Source of the DNA: Gynurincola endophyticus
Lineage (GTDB): Bacteria > Bacteroidota > Bacteroidia > Chitinophagales > Chitinophagaceae
DNA: 64,000 nt
Reading direction: 5' to 3'
Assembly (NCBI RefSeq): GCF_003991195.1
Contig: NZ_RCWL01000011.1
Coordinates: 1 to 64,000, forward strand
Under the pieces are notes generated by a model. That model was not told where the DNA came from and did not search any database. It saw only the letters and a list, made by a program, of their open reading frames with translations. Shown here piece after piece: positions 33,890 through 42,816 of the stretch; the first letter of the stretch is position 1; each line of letters begins with the position of its first letter. A program made the translations under genes and the position numbers.

Positions 33890-36800
33890 CTACTTGTTTC
33901 CGTTATTTACCTGTTGCTGGGCTTTCTTTTTATTCGCTCTTTCCGAGGTAACCCCCATGGTAGTTGTAGCTGAATTAAACACAATTCGTACCAGATAATT
34001 GAAAATAGATTTATATTTTATCCGGTCAACATACACAGCTTTGTGATGTTTTTTATTATTGTTTTTAATCACGAATGTGTTTGCCAGAATAGTTTTGAAA
34101 AACGATTTATTGGGCCTTCCCTTCTGGTTGAGTCTCACTTTCAGCTTCTTATATCTCATAAAAGCCTCACCTGTCGCCGCCTCATTATTACCGGTCACCT
34201 GGATAGTCAGCTCCTGCAATAACCCTTTACGAATACCAAAATTTGCAAGCTTATTTAAAGGGTCGTTTAACCGTTTCAGCTCCCCTTCCCCAATAATCAT
34301 TCTGGCGGTAAAACCGTTATCCATATCCTGATAAGCCTGCTTAAAATACAACCCTACCGGATAATAATTTAACAATTTAGCCTGAGCATCTACCTGTAAA
34401 CTGTCATTTTCTGTGAAATAAAAGTTCTTTACATTTTTTAAACTACCCGTCAACTGCTCAAAGTGAATTACACCGGTATCTTTTCTATTCCATCCTAATT
34501 CACTGTAGGTAGCAGCGGATTGCTGAATTTTTATTTCATTAATGGTAAACGCTGTATTCAATTTCCGTAGTGTCTCAACCGGTAAGTTTTTATAAGTAAC
34601 CGTATCCAACGGCGCATGTTTGTCTCTATAAGCCTGCAGGTTCATGTTATTTATTGACAGGGTGGTGGCGCGTGTCCACCATTCCTCATGCTGTTTCCAC
34701 CAATGTAACCCGTCAACTTTTAATTTTGGAATCCGGCAAACAATATAATCTTTCTGATAGCGGAGTGTTTTTAAAAACTCTGTCAGTGAAACGGAAGGTT
34801 GATAATTAAACTCGTAAATATTCAGTGTTTGATTGGGTGCGAAATAGGATAAACTGTCCCATTCAATAATATAATCCTTTTCAGCAAATGACGAAGGACC
34901 GATAATTGCAGAAAATTGCGGATTGTTACTCAATGCTTCAAACGGATCTAACCATTCGTTTTGTAACCATAGTGAATAATACCTTCCTTCTGATATCAGT
35001 AAATTGCCATCATCTAAACCGATCGATCCGATTTCAACACCTTTATGTTCCAGCTTATTCAGATAGGCTTTCCACTGCCATTGGGTTTTACCAAATGCTT
35101 TGTTGATTTCTATATTCCTCAGGTCGGCTCTGATAGGTTGCGACAGATAGGTAAAGTCTATACCAAATGATTCGTTAATGGTTATATCATTTCCGTTTAA
35201 TAATACTGTTTGAATATTCACATCCACCTCTTTGTCCAGCTTCATAAATGCCTTCCGGATACTCAGACTATCTGTTTTAGAGGTACTGTTTCTTTTCCAG
35301 GTTATATTGTCGATGCGGTTGGCATAATGATCGTGATAAGTAATAAACGGATTCAGCAGTACTAATTCATTAAAGAAAAATTCTATGGTATCTTTTTGAG
35401 CAACCGAAGAATCCTTGATTTTAGGATATTTATTGTAAATGACAGTCGGTTCATACAATGCCAGTCGTTTTACTTCAAATTTTTTGTTCTTCAGGTTTGT
35501 ATTTCCCGGCATGAAGTCGATTTCATCTGCCAATACCTTTAAAGTATCGGGGCGGTTATAAAAGGTAAATTCCAGTTTCTTGAATTTTGATGCCTGATGG
35601 TCGCTGATTTCAAACTCACTGGTAAACACGCTGAGATTTTCATCATAAATATTCAACCCTTTACCCACTGCATCCACCTGTTGTATTTTAAAGATTTTTT
35701 CTTCGTTTACTTCCAGATTAAAAGCATTGATCTGTTGAATAAACCCGCCAATATTTTGTTGATATTCGAGGTTAAAAGAGGTGTTCTGCCCCTGGATATA
35801 ATTAATAAATACACTGATCGGAAAAGGTCTATCCTGCTGGGCTCCTTTCGTATAATCAATACTTCCCCTCTCCCATTTAAGTGAGTCTAACTGCAGAAAA
35901 GAGTTCAGTTCGTCAAAGTAAGGATGGTGTAACCAAACTTTATGTGCTTCAATATTTAACTGAGAAGTAGTATCCAGCAGAAATAAAGAATCAATGTGAA
36001 AGTAAGTATCCTCCGGATTATAAACCACATTGTATGCATTCAGGTTTAGCCCGGCCGCTGCAACCGTTCCCTGGTCAAACTGAAAAGCTTCTACTGCCGA
36101 CTCAATCATGCTGGATGATTGTGCACGCAACAATTCATCAATACTTACCTTACAATTTACATTATCGAAAAGAAAAGAAGTATTATTAAACGAGTGAATG
36201 GCCAGGCTTCCGTCTACCACTTTTATATTATCCATATACATAAACTGCCTGATATCACTAAATACCTCATAAACAGATTTAGAATTACCTTTTGTGTTTT
36301 TTACGTATTGGTTAAAATAAAGATCCGGTTGGTACAACGTTGCATTTTTAGCATGCAATTGCTGATTCGTCAATAAATCTTCCCAATTCAGGTCATTCAG
36401 TACAAACTGGGGAATTTTATATCTTTCTTTAACGTTACTGCTTTTATAACTGTTCACCCGGAGATTTGATAATACTACAGACCGGTTTACAAACTTGATA
36501 CTGTCAAACTTAAACTGATACAACGAGTCTGCCGTATAACTTGTATAATCTCTTAATGCCATTTCAAAACGTTCAATTTCAAAAGGCCTTTTACCTTTTG
36601 ACCTGATACTTAAATTCTGAATGGCAATATCATCTCCTTTCGTAGAAAAATCAGATTCTTTTCCGTTTTTGTTTGTTTTCAGTTTGGTAGACAGGTTATC
36701 AATACCTACAAATCTCAGGTCAATATCTGCTCCCAGTGAAGAGAAAATTGAATCGAGAGGAGACTGATTGGGTTTAGCGTTTAAATCGAGCTTTAAATCG

Positions 36801-37684
36801 AGCAATGCATTTTTACCGTACATACTGTCTGCCGTAATAAAGTCATTCAGGTAAAGCTCATTAAAATCTATACCGGTTAGCCGGAGTGTATCAAAGTGAA
36901 GATCTATATCACCTTTCGTTTTGTTTTTGTGAACATTAGCGATGGTACAACTATCCAGCTGAATAAATTTATTCTGCGTACCGATACTAAGTTTTTTAAA
37001 CAACAGTTGATACTTTCCATCCGGGAAAATAAGGTTCTGATCGAATGTTTCGAAGTAAATATTATCGCTGAACAGCAATTGATCTTTATCGGCTTTTTCA
37101 GGATTAAAGTTATCAATCTGTAAATTAAACTGAGACAAATGAATTGACACGGGTATTGAGTCAGTAGCCTGAATGAGAGTAAAAGATCCGTTCCGGAGAT
37201 AAAAATTATCGACCTGAACTGCTTTTAATCCGTCCTGAATGGAAGAAAATACATTTCCGGCCTCCGCTGAAAGATTAGAAGATTCTTTCTTTTGCTCTCC
37301 ACTTGTTTCTACCACTATACGGGGTTTGAATAACATTATTTCGTTAATGGAAATTTCTTCTTTCAGCACCAGTCCTAATACATCTGTCATTTTCAAAGAC
37401 AGTTCTTCTATAAAAAAGTCATATTTCGTTACGTCTCCACTACGGTCGGTGTTATAAAGATGTGAATTGGCGAGTAAAACGGTATTTTTAAACCACTTCA
37501 GTTTAACCTTCGTTACTTTCAGCGCAACGGTACCGTTTGATTTTTCATGTACCAGTTCTTCCAGAATAGCAGAAGCATGTCGTACAGCGTATTGGTACAA
37601 CACAAACCCTATTAAAAAAAGTGCCAGTAAGCTAATGAGGGTTATTTTATGCCATTTCTTTAAGTGGAAGTATCTTTTAAGCAT
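33890..37684 (-). CDS. AsmA/TamB-like giant envelope protein
   Basis: A 1264-residue protein with one N-terminal membrane helix (about 15-33) and a very long periplasmic part of repeating amphipathic beta-strands (recurring patterns such as VDNFYLRNGSFTLI, VDGSLAIHSFNN and IDSLFLLDTTSQLNIEAHKVWLHHPYF). This is the signature of AsmA-like proteins, which form long grooves that carry phospholipids between the membranes. The C-terminus (about 1090-1220, AKLLNYYPVGLYFKQAYQDMDNGFTARM) looks like the conserved AsmA end. The family call rests on pattern and length, not on a single motif. It is 11 bases after a small lipoprotein gene and probably in one operon with mutS2. Confidence 0.7.
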   Translation of the reverse strand: MLKRYFHLKKWHKITLISLLALFLIGFVLYQYAVRHASAILEELVHEKSNGTVALKVTKVKLKWFKNTVLLANSHLYNTDRSGDVTKYDFFIEELSLKMTDVLGLVLKEEISINEIMLFKPRIVVETSGEQKKESSNLSAEAGNVFSSIQDGLKAVQVDNFYLRNGSFTLIQATDSIPVSIHLSQFNLQIDNFNPEKADKDQLLFSDNIYFETFDQNLIFPDGKYQLLFKKLSIGTQNKFIQLDSCTIANVHKNKTKGDIDLHFDTLRLTGIDFNELYLNDFITADSMYGKNALLDLKLDLNAKPNQSPLDSIFSSLGADIDLRFVGIDNLSTKLKTNKNGKESDFSTKGDDIAIQNLSIRSKGKRPFEIERFEMALRDYTSYTADSLYQFKFDSIKFVNRSVVLSNLRVNSYKSSNVKERYKIPQFVLNDLNWEDLLTNQQLHAKNATLYQPDLYFNQYVKNTKGNSKSVYEVFSDIRQFMYMDNIKVVDGSLAIHSFNNTSFLFDNVNCKVSIDELLRAQSSSMIESAVEAFQFDQGTVAAAGLNLNAYNVVYNPEDTYFHIDSLFLLDTTSQLNIEAHKVWLHHPYFDELNSFLQLDSLKWERGSIDYTKGAQQDRPFPISVFINYIQGQNTSFNLEYQQNIGGFIQQINAFNLEVNEEKIFKIQQVDAVGKGLNIYDENLSVFTSEFEISDHQASKFKKLEFTFYNRPDTLKVLADEIDFMPGNTNLKNKKFEVKRLALYEPTVIYNKYPKIKDSSVAQKDTIEFFFNELVLLNPFITYHDHYANRIDNITWKRNSTSKTDSLSIRKAFMKLDKEVDVNIQTVLLNGNDITINESFGIDFTYLSQPIRADLRNIEINKAFGKTQWQWKAYLNKLEHKGVEIGSIGLDDGNLLISEGRYYSLWLQNEWLDPFEALSNNPQFSAIIGPSSFAEKDYIIEWDSLSYFAPNQTLNIYEFNYQPSVSLTEFLKTLRYQKDYIVCRIPKLKVDGLHWWKQHEEWWTRATTLSINNMNLQAYRDKHAPLDTVTYKNLPVETLRKLNTAFTINEIKIQQSAATYSELGWNRKDTGVIHFEQLTGSLKNVKNFYFTENDSLQVDAQAKLLNYYPVGLYFKQAYQDMDNGFTARMIIGEGELKRLNDPLNKLANFGIRKGLLQELTIQVTGNNEAATGEAFMRYKKLKVRLNQKGRPNKSFFKTILANTFVIKNNNKKHHKAVYVDRIKYKSIFNYLVRIVFNSATTTMGVTSERANKKKAQQQVNNGNK

Positions 37685-37695
37685 AACTGATACTT

Positions 37696-38208
37696 CTAAT
37701 TTACAATTTTTTCTGTGGTATATCCATTAATTGCAACCATTATTTTGGAAACTCCTTCTCTGGGAAAAGTATATACCAATAAAGAAGAAGATACAAAACT
37801 GTCAACATCCACTGACACATTCTCGCTCAGCTGTACCTGTAACACACCGCCCTCCTGTTCAGCTTTTTTAACAGTGAAAGTAGTACGATGACCGGAAGGT
37901 TTTCCTGCCACTAATAATACCCACTCATTCTCAAAGTCTATTTTTCTGAATACACTTCCCATCGTGGCAGCCGGGTGCAAATAACTGTCAAACGCTGACT
38001 GGGTCTGTATTACCTCCACCAGATAACGATCGGTAATTTCGATTGAACCGGGAACGAAGTAATTTTTTAATTGTTCGCCCTGTACTTTTGGAGTTAATTC
38101 ATTGGATAGGATATGAATTTTGGTCGAATCGTCTGTTGTGGAAGACCGATTCTGACAACTTGCAATAACACCCATTGCCACCGTTGTAATCAATAACCTT
38201 TTGTTCAT
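37696..38208 (-). CDS. Small lipoprotein, possibly PrcB-like
   Basis: A 170-residue protein with a lipobox (VIASC, Cys18). The mature region (about 60-165) is mainly beta-strand; FENEWVLLVAGKPSGHRTTFTVKKAEQEGGVLQVQLSENV recalls the C-terminal domain of PrcB, a partner of prolyl protease in treponemes. The similarity is weak and function is not known. It lies between mutS2 (38 bases) and the AsmA-like gene (11 bases), all on the minus strand. Confidence 0.6.
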   Translation of the reverse strand: MNKRLLITTVAMGVIASCQNRSSTTDDSTKIHILSNELTPKVQGEQLKNYFVPGSIEITDRYLVEVIQTQSAFDSYLHPAATMGSVFRKIDFENEWVLLVAGKPSGHRTTFTVKKAEQEGGVLQVQLSENVSVDVDSFVSSSLLVYTFPREGVSKIMVAINGYTTEKIVN

Positions 38209-38246
38209 AACCTTGTTTTAAATATCTTCTGCAAAATCAAGACCCG

Positions 38247-40361
38247 CTATTCTGCTTTTTCCTTCTGTACTACCACTACGAGGTCAGACAAATCTACTGT
38301 AAGAGGAATTAACCCTAACTGTACTACTGCTTTCTTGCCCCGTATTTCTTTCACTTCTCCTACCTGATGGTTTTGTTTCATTAACACTTTCACACCAACT
38401 TCAATTATTCCTTCAGCCTCCTCGTATTTTTTATTAATCTTTTTCTGAGCCTTCTCATTTTTTTGCTGCTGTTGTTGTTTAAAGAGCAGCAGTTGGAAAG
38501 ATTTCATCAAATTCAGTTTATCCTCATCACTGGTAGCTTTTCTCCAGTCTCCCACCATCTGCCTCAATTTTCTTTCCATATCTTTCAGATAGGCAATTCT
38601 ATCTTCCGTTACTTTATTCTGCTGTTTTAACAGTTCAATCTGTTGATGGTGTTTCTCTTTTTTAATGAGTGATTCCATATCACGCTTTAAACGTTCATTA
38701 TCTTTCAAGAGCGCATTTAGTTTGGTTTCTTTGTCAGTTAAAGACCTCAAATCCTGTTCCGCTTTATTCAACAGGTGGTCGAGCTTAAAATGAGAATCGT
38801 CTACCATTTTTTTGGCACGATTAATCAAAGACTTATCTAATCCGATTCTTTCAGCAATAGAGAAAGTATAAGAACTACCTGGTTTTCCGATAATGAGTTT
38901 ATATAAAGGTAATAGAGATTCTTCATCAAAGGCCATTGCACCGTTTACAATACCGGGCGTTTTATTCGCCATCACTTTCAGGTTGAGATAGTGTGTAGTA
39001 ACAATTCCCATGGCGTGTTTTTTTCCCAGTTCTTCCATGATTACTTCAGCAAAAGCACCACCCAGGTTAGGATCGGAACCACTTCCCAGTTCATCGATAA
39101 AAAATAAGGTTTTTCCGTTGGCATTTTCGATAAAATATTTCATATTCTTCAGGTGTGAAGAATAGGTACTCAGTTCAAATTCGAGGCTTTGTGTATCACC
39201 GATATGAATCATCAGTTGTTTGAATACGCCCATTTGTGAGTAAGGGTTCACTGGTACGAGTAGTCCGCTTTGCAACATTAACTGCAATAGGCCGACTGTT
39301 TTCATGGTAACGGTTTTACCCCCGGCGTTCGGACCCGATATTACCAGTATTCTTTGTTGTGCATCCAGCTTTACATCTACCGGAATGGTGGTTTTATTCG
39401 ACTTTCTGTTATAAAGAAGCAGTAAGGGGTGATAAGCTTTTATCAGCTCAACATGTGCTTTGTCGTGCAGGGTCGGAAAAACACCATCCATATCAGCAGC
39501 CAGTTTTGCTTTAGCTCTGATAAAATCAAAAAGCCCTACAATTTCGAGATATGTTTTCAGCAAGGGCGAGTATATACCTAAACGGGCGGTTAACTCACGG
39601 AGAATTCTATAAACTTCACGACTTTCTTCGTTTTCAAGAGCAAAGATTTCGTTATTCAGTTCAATCGTTTCTTCCGGCTCGATAAACGCGGTTTTACGTG
39701 TGTCTGACTCGCCATGCAAAATACCTTTGATCTGTCGTTTTTGTTCAGCAAAAACGGCTACAACTCTTCTGCCATTCAGAAATGCCTCTTCAATATCCGC
39801 TACATAACCCTGTTTGCCGAGCCTTTGCAGAATTCTGTCAAACGCCCTTCTGAGCTCGTTTCTACGCTTATAAAGATTGAGCCTGATTTTAGCGAGGTCG
39901 TCAGAAGCATTGTCTTTCACTTGTCCGCTTTCATCAATCACTTCATCGATTAAGCCGATAATTGCTTTTTCGTAGTAAGTATTTTCAATTACTCTGGTAA
40001 GGGCCGGGTAAGCTTCTCTTCTTTCGTTATCAAACCATCTGAAAATTTGCTGAAGGGCATCCGCCAGACGTCTGACATCAACAAACTGATCTTCAGAAAG
40101 GACGGCTCCGGGAATACTTAATAATTTAATTTCTTTTTCCAGGTTAGCAATTTCTTCCTGCGGGAAATACAGACCATGCCCGGTTAGCAGCAAAAACTCA
40201 TGGGTTTGCTGCAGTTCCAGCTCGATAAACGAGCGCTGGGTGTGTACGCGCAGATTGGCCGCCTTATTTTTAGCATAAACCGTTCGGCAATATGCTTCCA
40301 GTAAAGCTTTGATTTTGTCGAATTCTAACTGAACTAAAGTTGACTCCGGAAATAATTTCAT
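38247..40361 (-). CDS. mutS2: MutS2-family ATPase lacking the Smr domain
   Basis: A 704-residue MutS-like ATPase. The ATPase core has Walker A at 343-350 (GPNAGGKT), the STYSSHLKNM signature at 398-407 and Walker B near 418-424 (TLFFIDELGSGSDPNLGG). A long Lys/Glu/Gln-rich coiled coil (about 515-650) and a KOW-like end follow (VGVKVLMKQNHQVGEVKEIRGKKAVVQLG). Canonical MutS2 is about 780 residues and ends in an Smr nuclease domain, absent here. MutS2 acts on branched DNA and stalled ribosomes. A separate Smr protein is encoded at 57741-58778. Transcription probably starts from the -7 box at 40400-40407. Confidence 0.88.
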   Translation of the reverse strand: MKLFPESTLVQLEFDKIKALLEAYCRTVYAKNKAANLRVHTQRSFIELELQQTHEFLLLTGHGLYFPQEEIANLEKEIKLLSIPGAVLSEDQFVDVRRLADALQQIFRWFDNERREAYPALTRVIENTYYEKAIIGLIDEVIDESGQVKDNASDDLAKIRLNLYKRRNELRRAFDRILQRLGKQGYVADIEEAFLNGRRVVAVFAEQKRQIKGILHGESDTRKTAFIEPEETIELNNEIFALENEESREVYRILRELTARLGIYSPLLKTYLEIVGLFDFIRAKAKLAADMDGVFPTLHDKAHVELIKAYHPLLLLYNRKSNKTTIPVDVKLDAQQRILVISGPNAGGKTVTMKTVGLLQLMLQSGLLVPVNPYSQMGVFKQLMIHIGDTQSLEFELSTYSSHLKNMKYFIENANGKTLFFIDELGSGSDPNLGGAFAEVIMEELGKKHAMGIVTTHYLNLKVMANKTPGIVNGAMAFDEESLLPLYKLIIGKPGSSYTFSIAERIGLDKSLINRAKKMVDDSHFKLDHLLNKAEQDLRSLTDKETKLNALLKDNERLKRDMESLIKKEKHHQQIELLKQQNKVTEDRIAYLKDMERKLRQMVGDWRKATSDEDKLNLMKSFQLLLFKQQQQQKNEKAQKKINKKYEEAEGIIEVGVKVLMKQNHQVGEVKEIRGKKAVVQLGLIPLTVDLSDLVVVVQKEKAE

Positions 40362-40399
40362 AAAATTCCATCCTTTATATGAACCGCTCCTAAAATTTG

Positions 40400-40407
40400 C
40401 AAATTTA
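40400..40407 (-). promoter_or_regulatory. Candidate -7 box for mutS2
   Basis: On the minus strand this reads TAAATTTG, a full TAnnTTTG match, 38 bases before the mutS2 ATG at 40361. I see no clear TTG -33 box. Confidence 0.45.
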
Positions 40408-40513
40408 CGCTCTTTAATTTTGTTTATTTTAACGTAGATCTTTAAAATTTAGGTAATTTGTCGTTTAGGCAACAAATTTTATACAGTTTTGTTTTTTATT
40501 GTAAAGAAGTCTT

Positions 40514-41143
40514 ATGAATAAATTAATTAATAACATCGTATGGTGCTGTTTTTTAATGGTATTCATGAGTTGCCATTCACAAAAACCAGCGAATTTGAGT
40601 ATGAATCAAGAGCACTTAGACACTGCCACCTTTGCAAACGGATGTTTTTGGTGTACAGAAGCTATTTTTCAGGATTTAAAGGGCGTCTATTCTGTTAAAA
40701 GCGGATATACAGGGGGCCATTTAAAAAATCCGACCTATGAACAGGTTTGTAACGGAACAACGGGTCACGCTGAATGTTTACAAATAGCGTATGACTCAAG
40801 CGTAATCAGTTTTGATGAGCTGTTAGAGGTGTTTTGGGCAACGCATGATCCGACCACATTAAACCGCCAGGGAAACGATGTTGGAACACAATACAGATCC
40901 GGTGTATTTTACCATAACGAAGCGCAACGGCAGAAAGCGGAAAGTTATAAAAAGCAACTGGATGCTGCCGGAGCCTGGGACAAACCTATCGTAACAGAGA
41001 TTACCGCGTTTGAACATTTCTGGCCCGCTGAAAATTATCACGACAATTACTACAAACAAAATCAGGCCCAGCCGTATTGTTATTTTGTAATTCGTCCGAA
41101 AATGGAGAAATTTAGAGAAGTTTTTAAAGATAAGCTTAAATAA
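40514..41143 (+). CDS. msrA: Peptide-methionine (S)-S-oxide reductase MsrA, lipoprotein form
   Basis: A 209-residue enzyme that reduces methionine-S-sulfoxide in proteins. The active site is GCFWC with Cys44 (FANGCFWCTEAIF), followed by the family motifs GYTGGHLKNPTYEQVCNGTTGHAE, FWATHDPTTLNRQGNDVGTQYRS and FWPAENYHDNYY. The N-terminus has a lipobox (VFMSC, Cys20), so unlike the usual cytoplasmic enzyme it would be anchored in the envelope and repair exported proteins. It is divergent from mutS2 and 13 bases before an exported peptidase. Confidence 0.95.
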   Translation: MNKLINNIVWCCFLMVFMSCHSQKPANLSMNQEHLDTATFANGCFWCTEAIFQDLKGVYSVKSGYTGGHLKNPTYEQVCNGTTGHAECLQIAYDSSVISFDELLEVFWATHDPTTLNRQGNDVGTQYRSGVFYHNEAQRQKAESYKKQLDAAGAWDKPIVTEITAFEHFWPAENYHDNYYKQNQAQPYCYFVIRPKMEKFREVFKDKLK

Positions 41144-41156
41144 CAACCAACCGTTT

Positions 41157-42806
41157 ATGAGAAAAATTGCCTTATTAGCCATCCTATGTGCAGTAGTTGC
41201 CATTGGCTATTCTCAACCCCTCAACCAAAAAACTACCTTTACGATGCAGGATACGCTGAGAGGTAGCATCGGCGAGCACAGAGCCTGGTGGGATGTTGAG
41301 CACTATAACATTGAGTTCGAAGCGAACGAAGCCGAAAAATCGATCAGAGGATTTAATGAAATCACCTTCAACGTTCTGGCGCCGGGTAAAAAAATGCAGA
41401 TTGACCTGCAGGAGCCGATGGAAATCACTAAAGCCGAGTGGAACAAAAAATCACTTCCATTTACCAGAAACGGAAATGTATATTATATCGAGTTTCCTAA
41501 AGACTTAAAAAAAGGAAGCAAAGAAAAAATTAAACTAAGTTATTCCGGTAACCCGCGTATTGCAAAAAGAGCACCCTGGGATGGCGGATTAGTCTTTGCA
41601 AAAGACGATCAGGGCCGCCCATGGATTACCATTGCCTGTCAGGGCCTGGGAGCGAGTGTTTGGTTACCGATTAAAGATCACCAAAGTGAAGAACCTAACA
41701 AAGGCGCTGATATCACGATTATCGTTCCAAACGATTTAGTGGGCGTTTCAAACGGCCGTTTAATCAGCGAAAAGAAAGTAGATGCCAACCGTAAAGCTTA
41801 CCACTGGAGAGTGGTAAACCCTATCAATTCCTATAACATTATTCCTTATATCGGACATTATGTTCATTTCGGTGAAAAGTATCAGGGTGAAAAAGGCGTA
41901 CTGGATTTAGATTACTGGGTGTTAGACTACAACCTGGAGAAAGCAAAAAAACAGTTTGAGCAGGTAAAACCAATGATGAAATGTTTTGAAGAGTGGATGG
42001 GAGCATATCCTTTTTATGAAGACAGCTATAAACTGGTAGAAAGTTCACACCTGGGTATGGAACACCAAAGTGCTGTTGCCTATGGTAACAAATATCAGAA
42101 CGGTTATTTAGGAAGAGATATGTCTGGAAGCGGTTTCGGTGCTAAATGGGACTATATCATCATCCATGAAACCGGCCATGAATGGTTTGGTAATAATATC
42201 ACTTCTTTTGACATCGCTGATATGTGGGTACATGAAGGATTTACAACTTATACAGAAGTAATCTATACAGAGTGCCAGTCTGGTGCTGAAGGTGCCAACG
42301 CCTACGTAAAAGGTTTAAGAAGAGGAATTGGTAACAGAACTCCGATCATCGGACAATACGGTGTAAACAAAGAAGGTTCAGGTGATATGTACTCAAAAGG
42401 TGCAAACATCATTCATACCATCAGACAATTATTCCCTAACACTGAAGAATTCAAAAAATTCTTACGTGGTATCTACACTGAATATTATCATAAGAATGCC
42501 ACCACTCAGAATATTGAAAATGCATTCAGCAAAGCGGTTAACTTTGACTTAAGCAAAGTATTTGACCACTACCTGAGAAGCACTGGTATTCCTGAATTAG
42601 AGTATTATGTAGAAAACGGTAAATTCAGTTATCGTTGGACTAAAGTAAACGAAGGCTTTAATTTACCCGTTCAGTTCAGAGGAAAATGGGTAAAAGATTT
42701 ACCGGGTAGCACTACATGGCAGTCAGTTGACTTCCCTGCTGATGTAAATATCGACGACGTTACTATTAATGATTTAATGTATGTAACCGGTAAAAAAGTA
42801 AAATAA
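41157..42806 (+). CDS. Exported M1-family zinc metallopeptidase
   Basis: A 549-residue exported aminopeptidase-type enzyme (signal peptide to about 19). The substrate-binding motif reads LGMEHQ (299-304, a GAMEN variant). The zinc site is HETGH at 337-341 with Glu338 as catalytic base and Glu360 (WVHEGF) as third ligand, 18 residues on as in M1 peptidases. The Tyr proton donor region is also present. At 549 residues it lacks the large C-terminal helical domain of classical aminopeptidase N. It is 13 bases after msrA and is followed by a flippase gene after 10 bases. Confidence 0.92.
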   Translation: MRKIALLAILCAVVAIGYSQPLNQKTTFTMQDTLRGSIGEHRAWWDVEHYNIEFEANEAEKSIRGFNEITFNVLAPGKKMQIDLQEPMEITKAEWNKKSLPFTRNGNVYYIEFPKDLKKGSKEKIKLSYSGNPRIAKRAPWDGGLVFAKDDQGRPWITIACQGLGASVWLPIKDHQSEEPNKGADITIIVPNDLVGVSNGRLISEKKVDANRKAYHWRVVNPINSYNIIPYIGHYVHFGEKYQGEKGVLDLDYWVLDYNLEKAKKQFEQVKPMMKCFEEWMGAYPFYEDSYKLVESSHLGMEHQSAVAYGNKYQNGYLGRDMSGSGFGAKWDYIIIHETGHEWFGNNITSFDIADMWVHEGFTTYTEVIYTECQSGAEGANAYVKGLRRGIGNRTPIIGQYGVNKEGSGDMYSKGANIIHTIRQLFPNTEEFKKFLRGIYTEYYHKNATTQNIENAFSKAVNFDLSKVFDHYLRSTGIPELEYYVENGKFSYRWTKVNEGFNLPVQFRGKWVKDLPGSTTWQSVDFPADVNIDDVTINDLMYVTGKKVK

Positions 42807-42816
42807 ACCCATTCAA

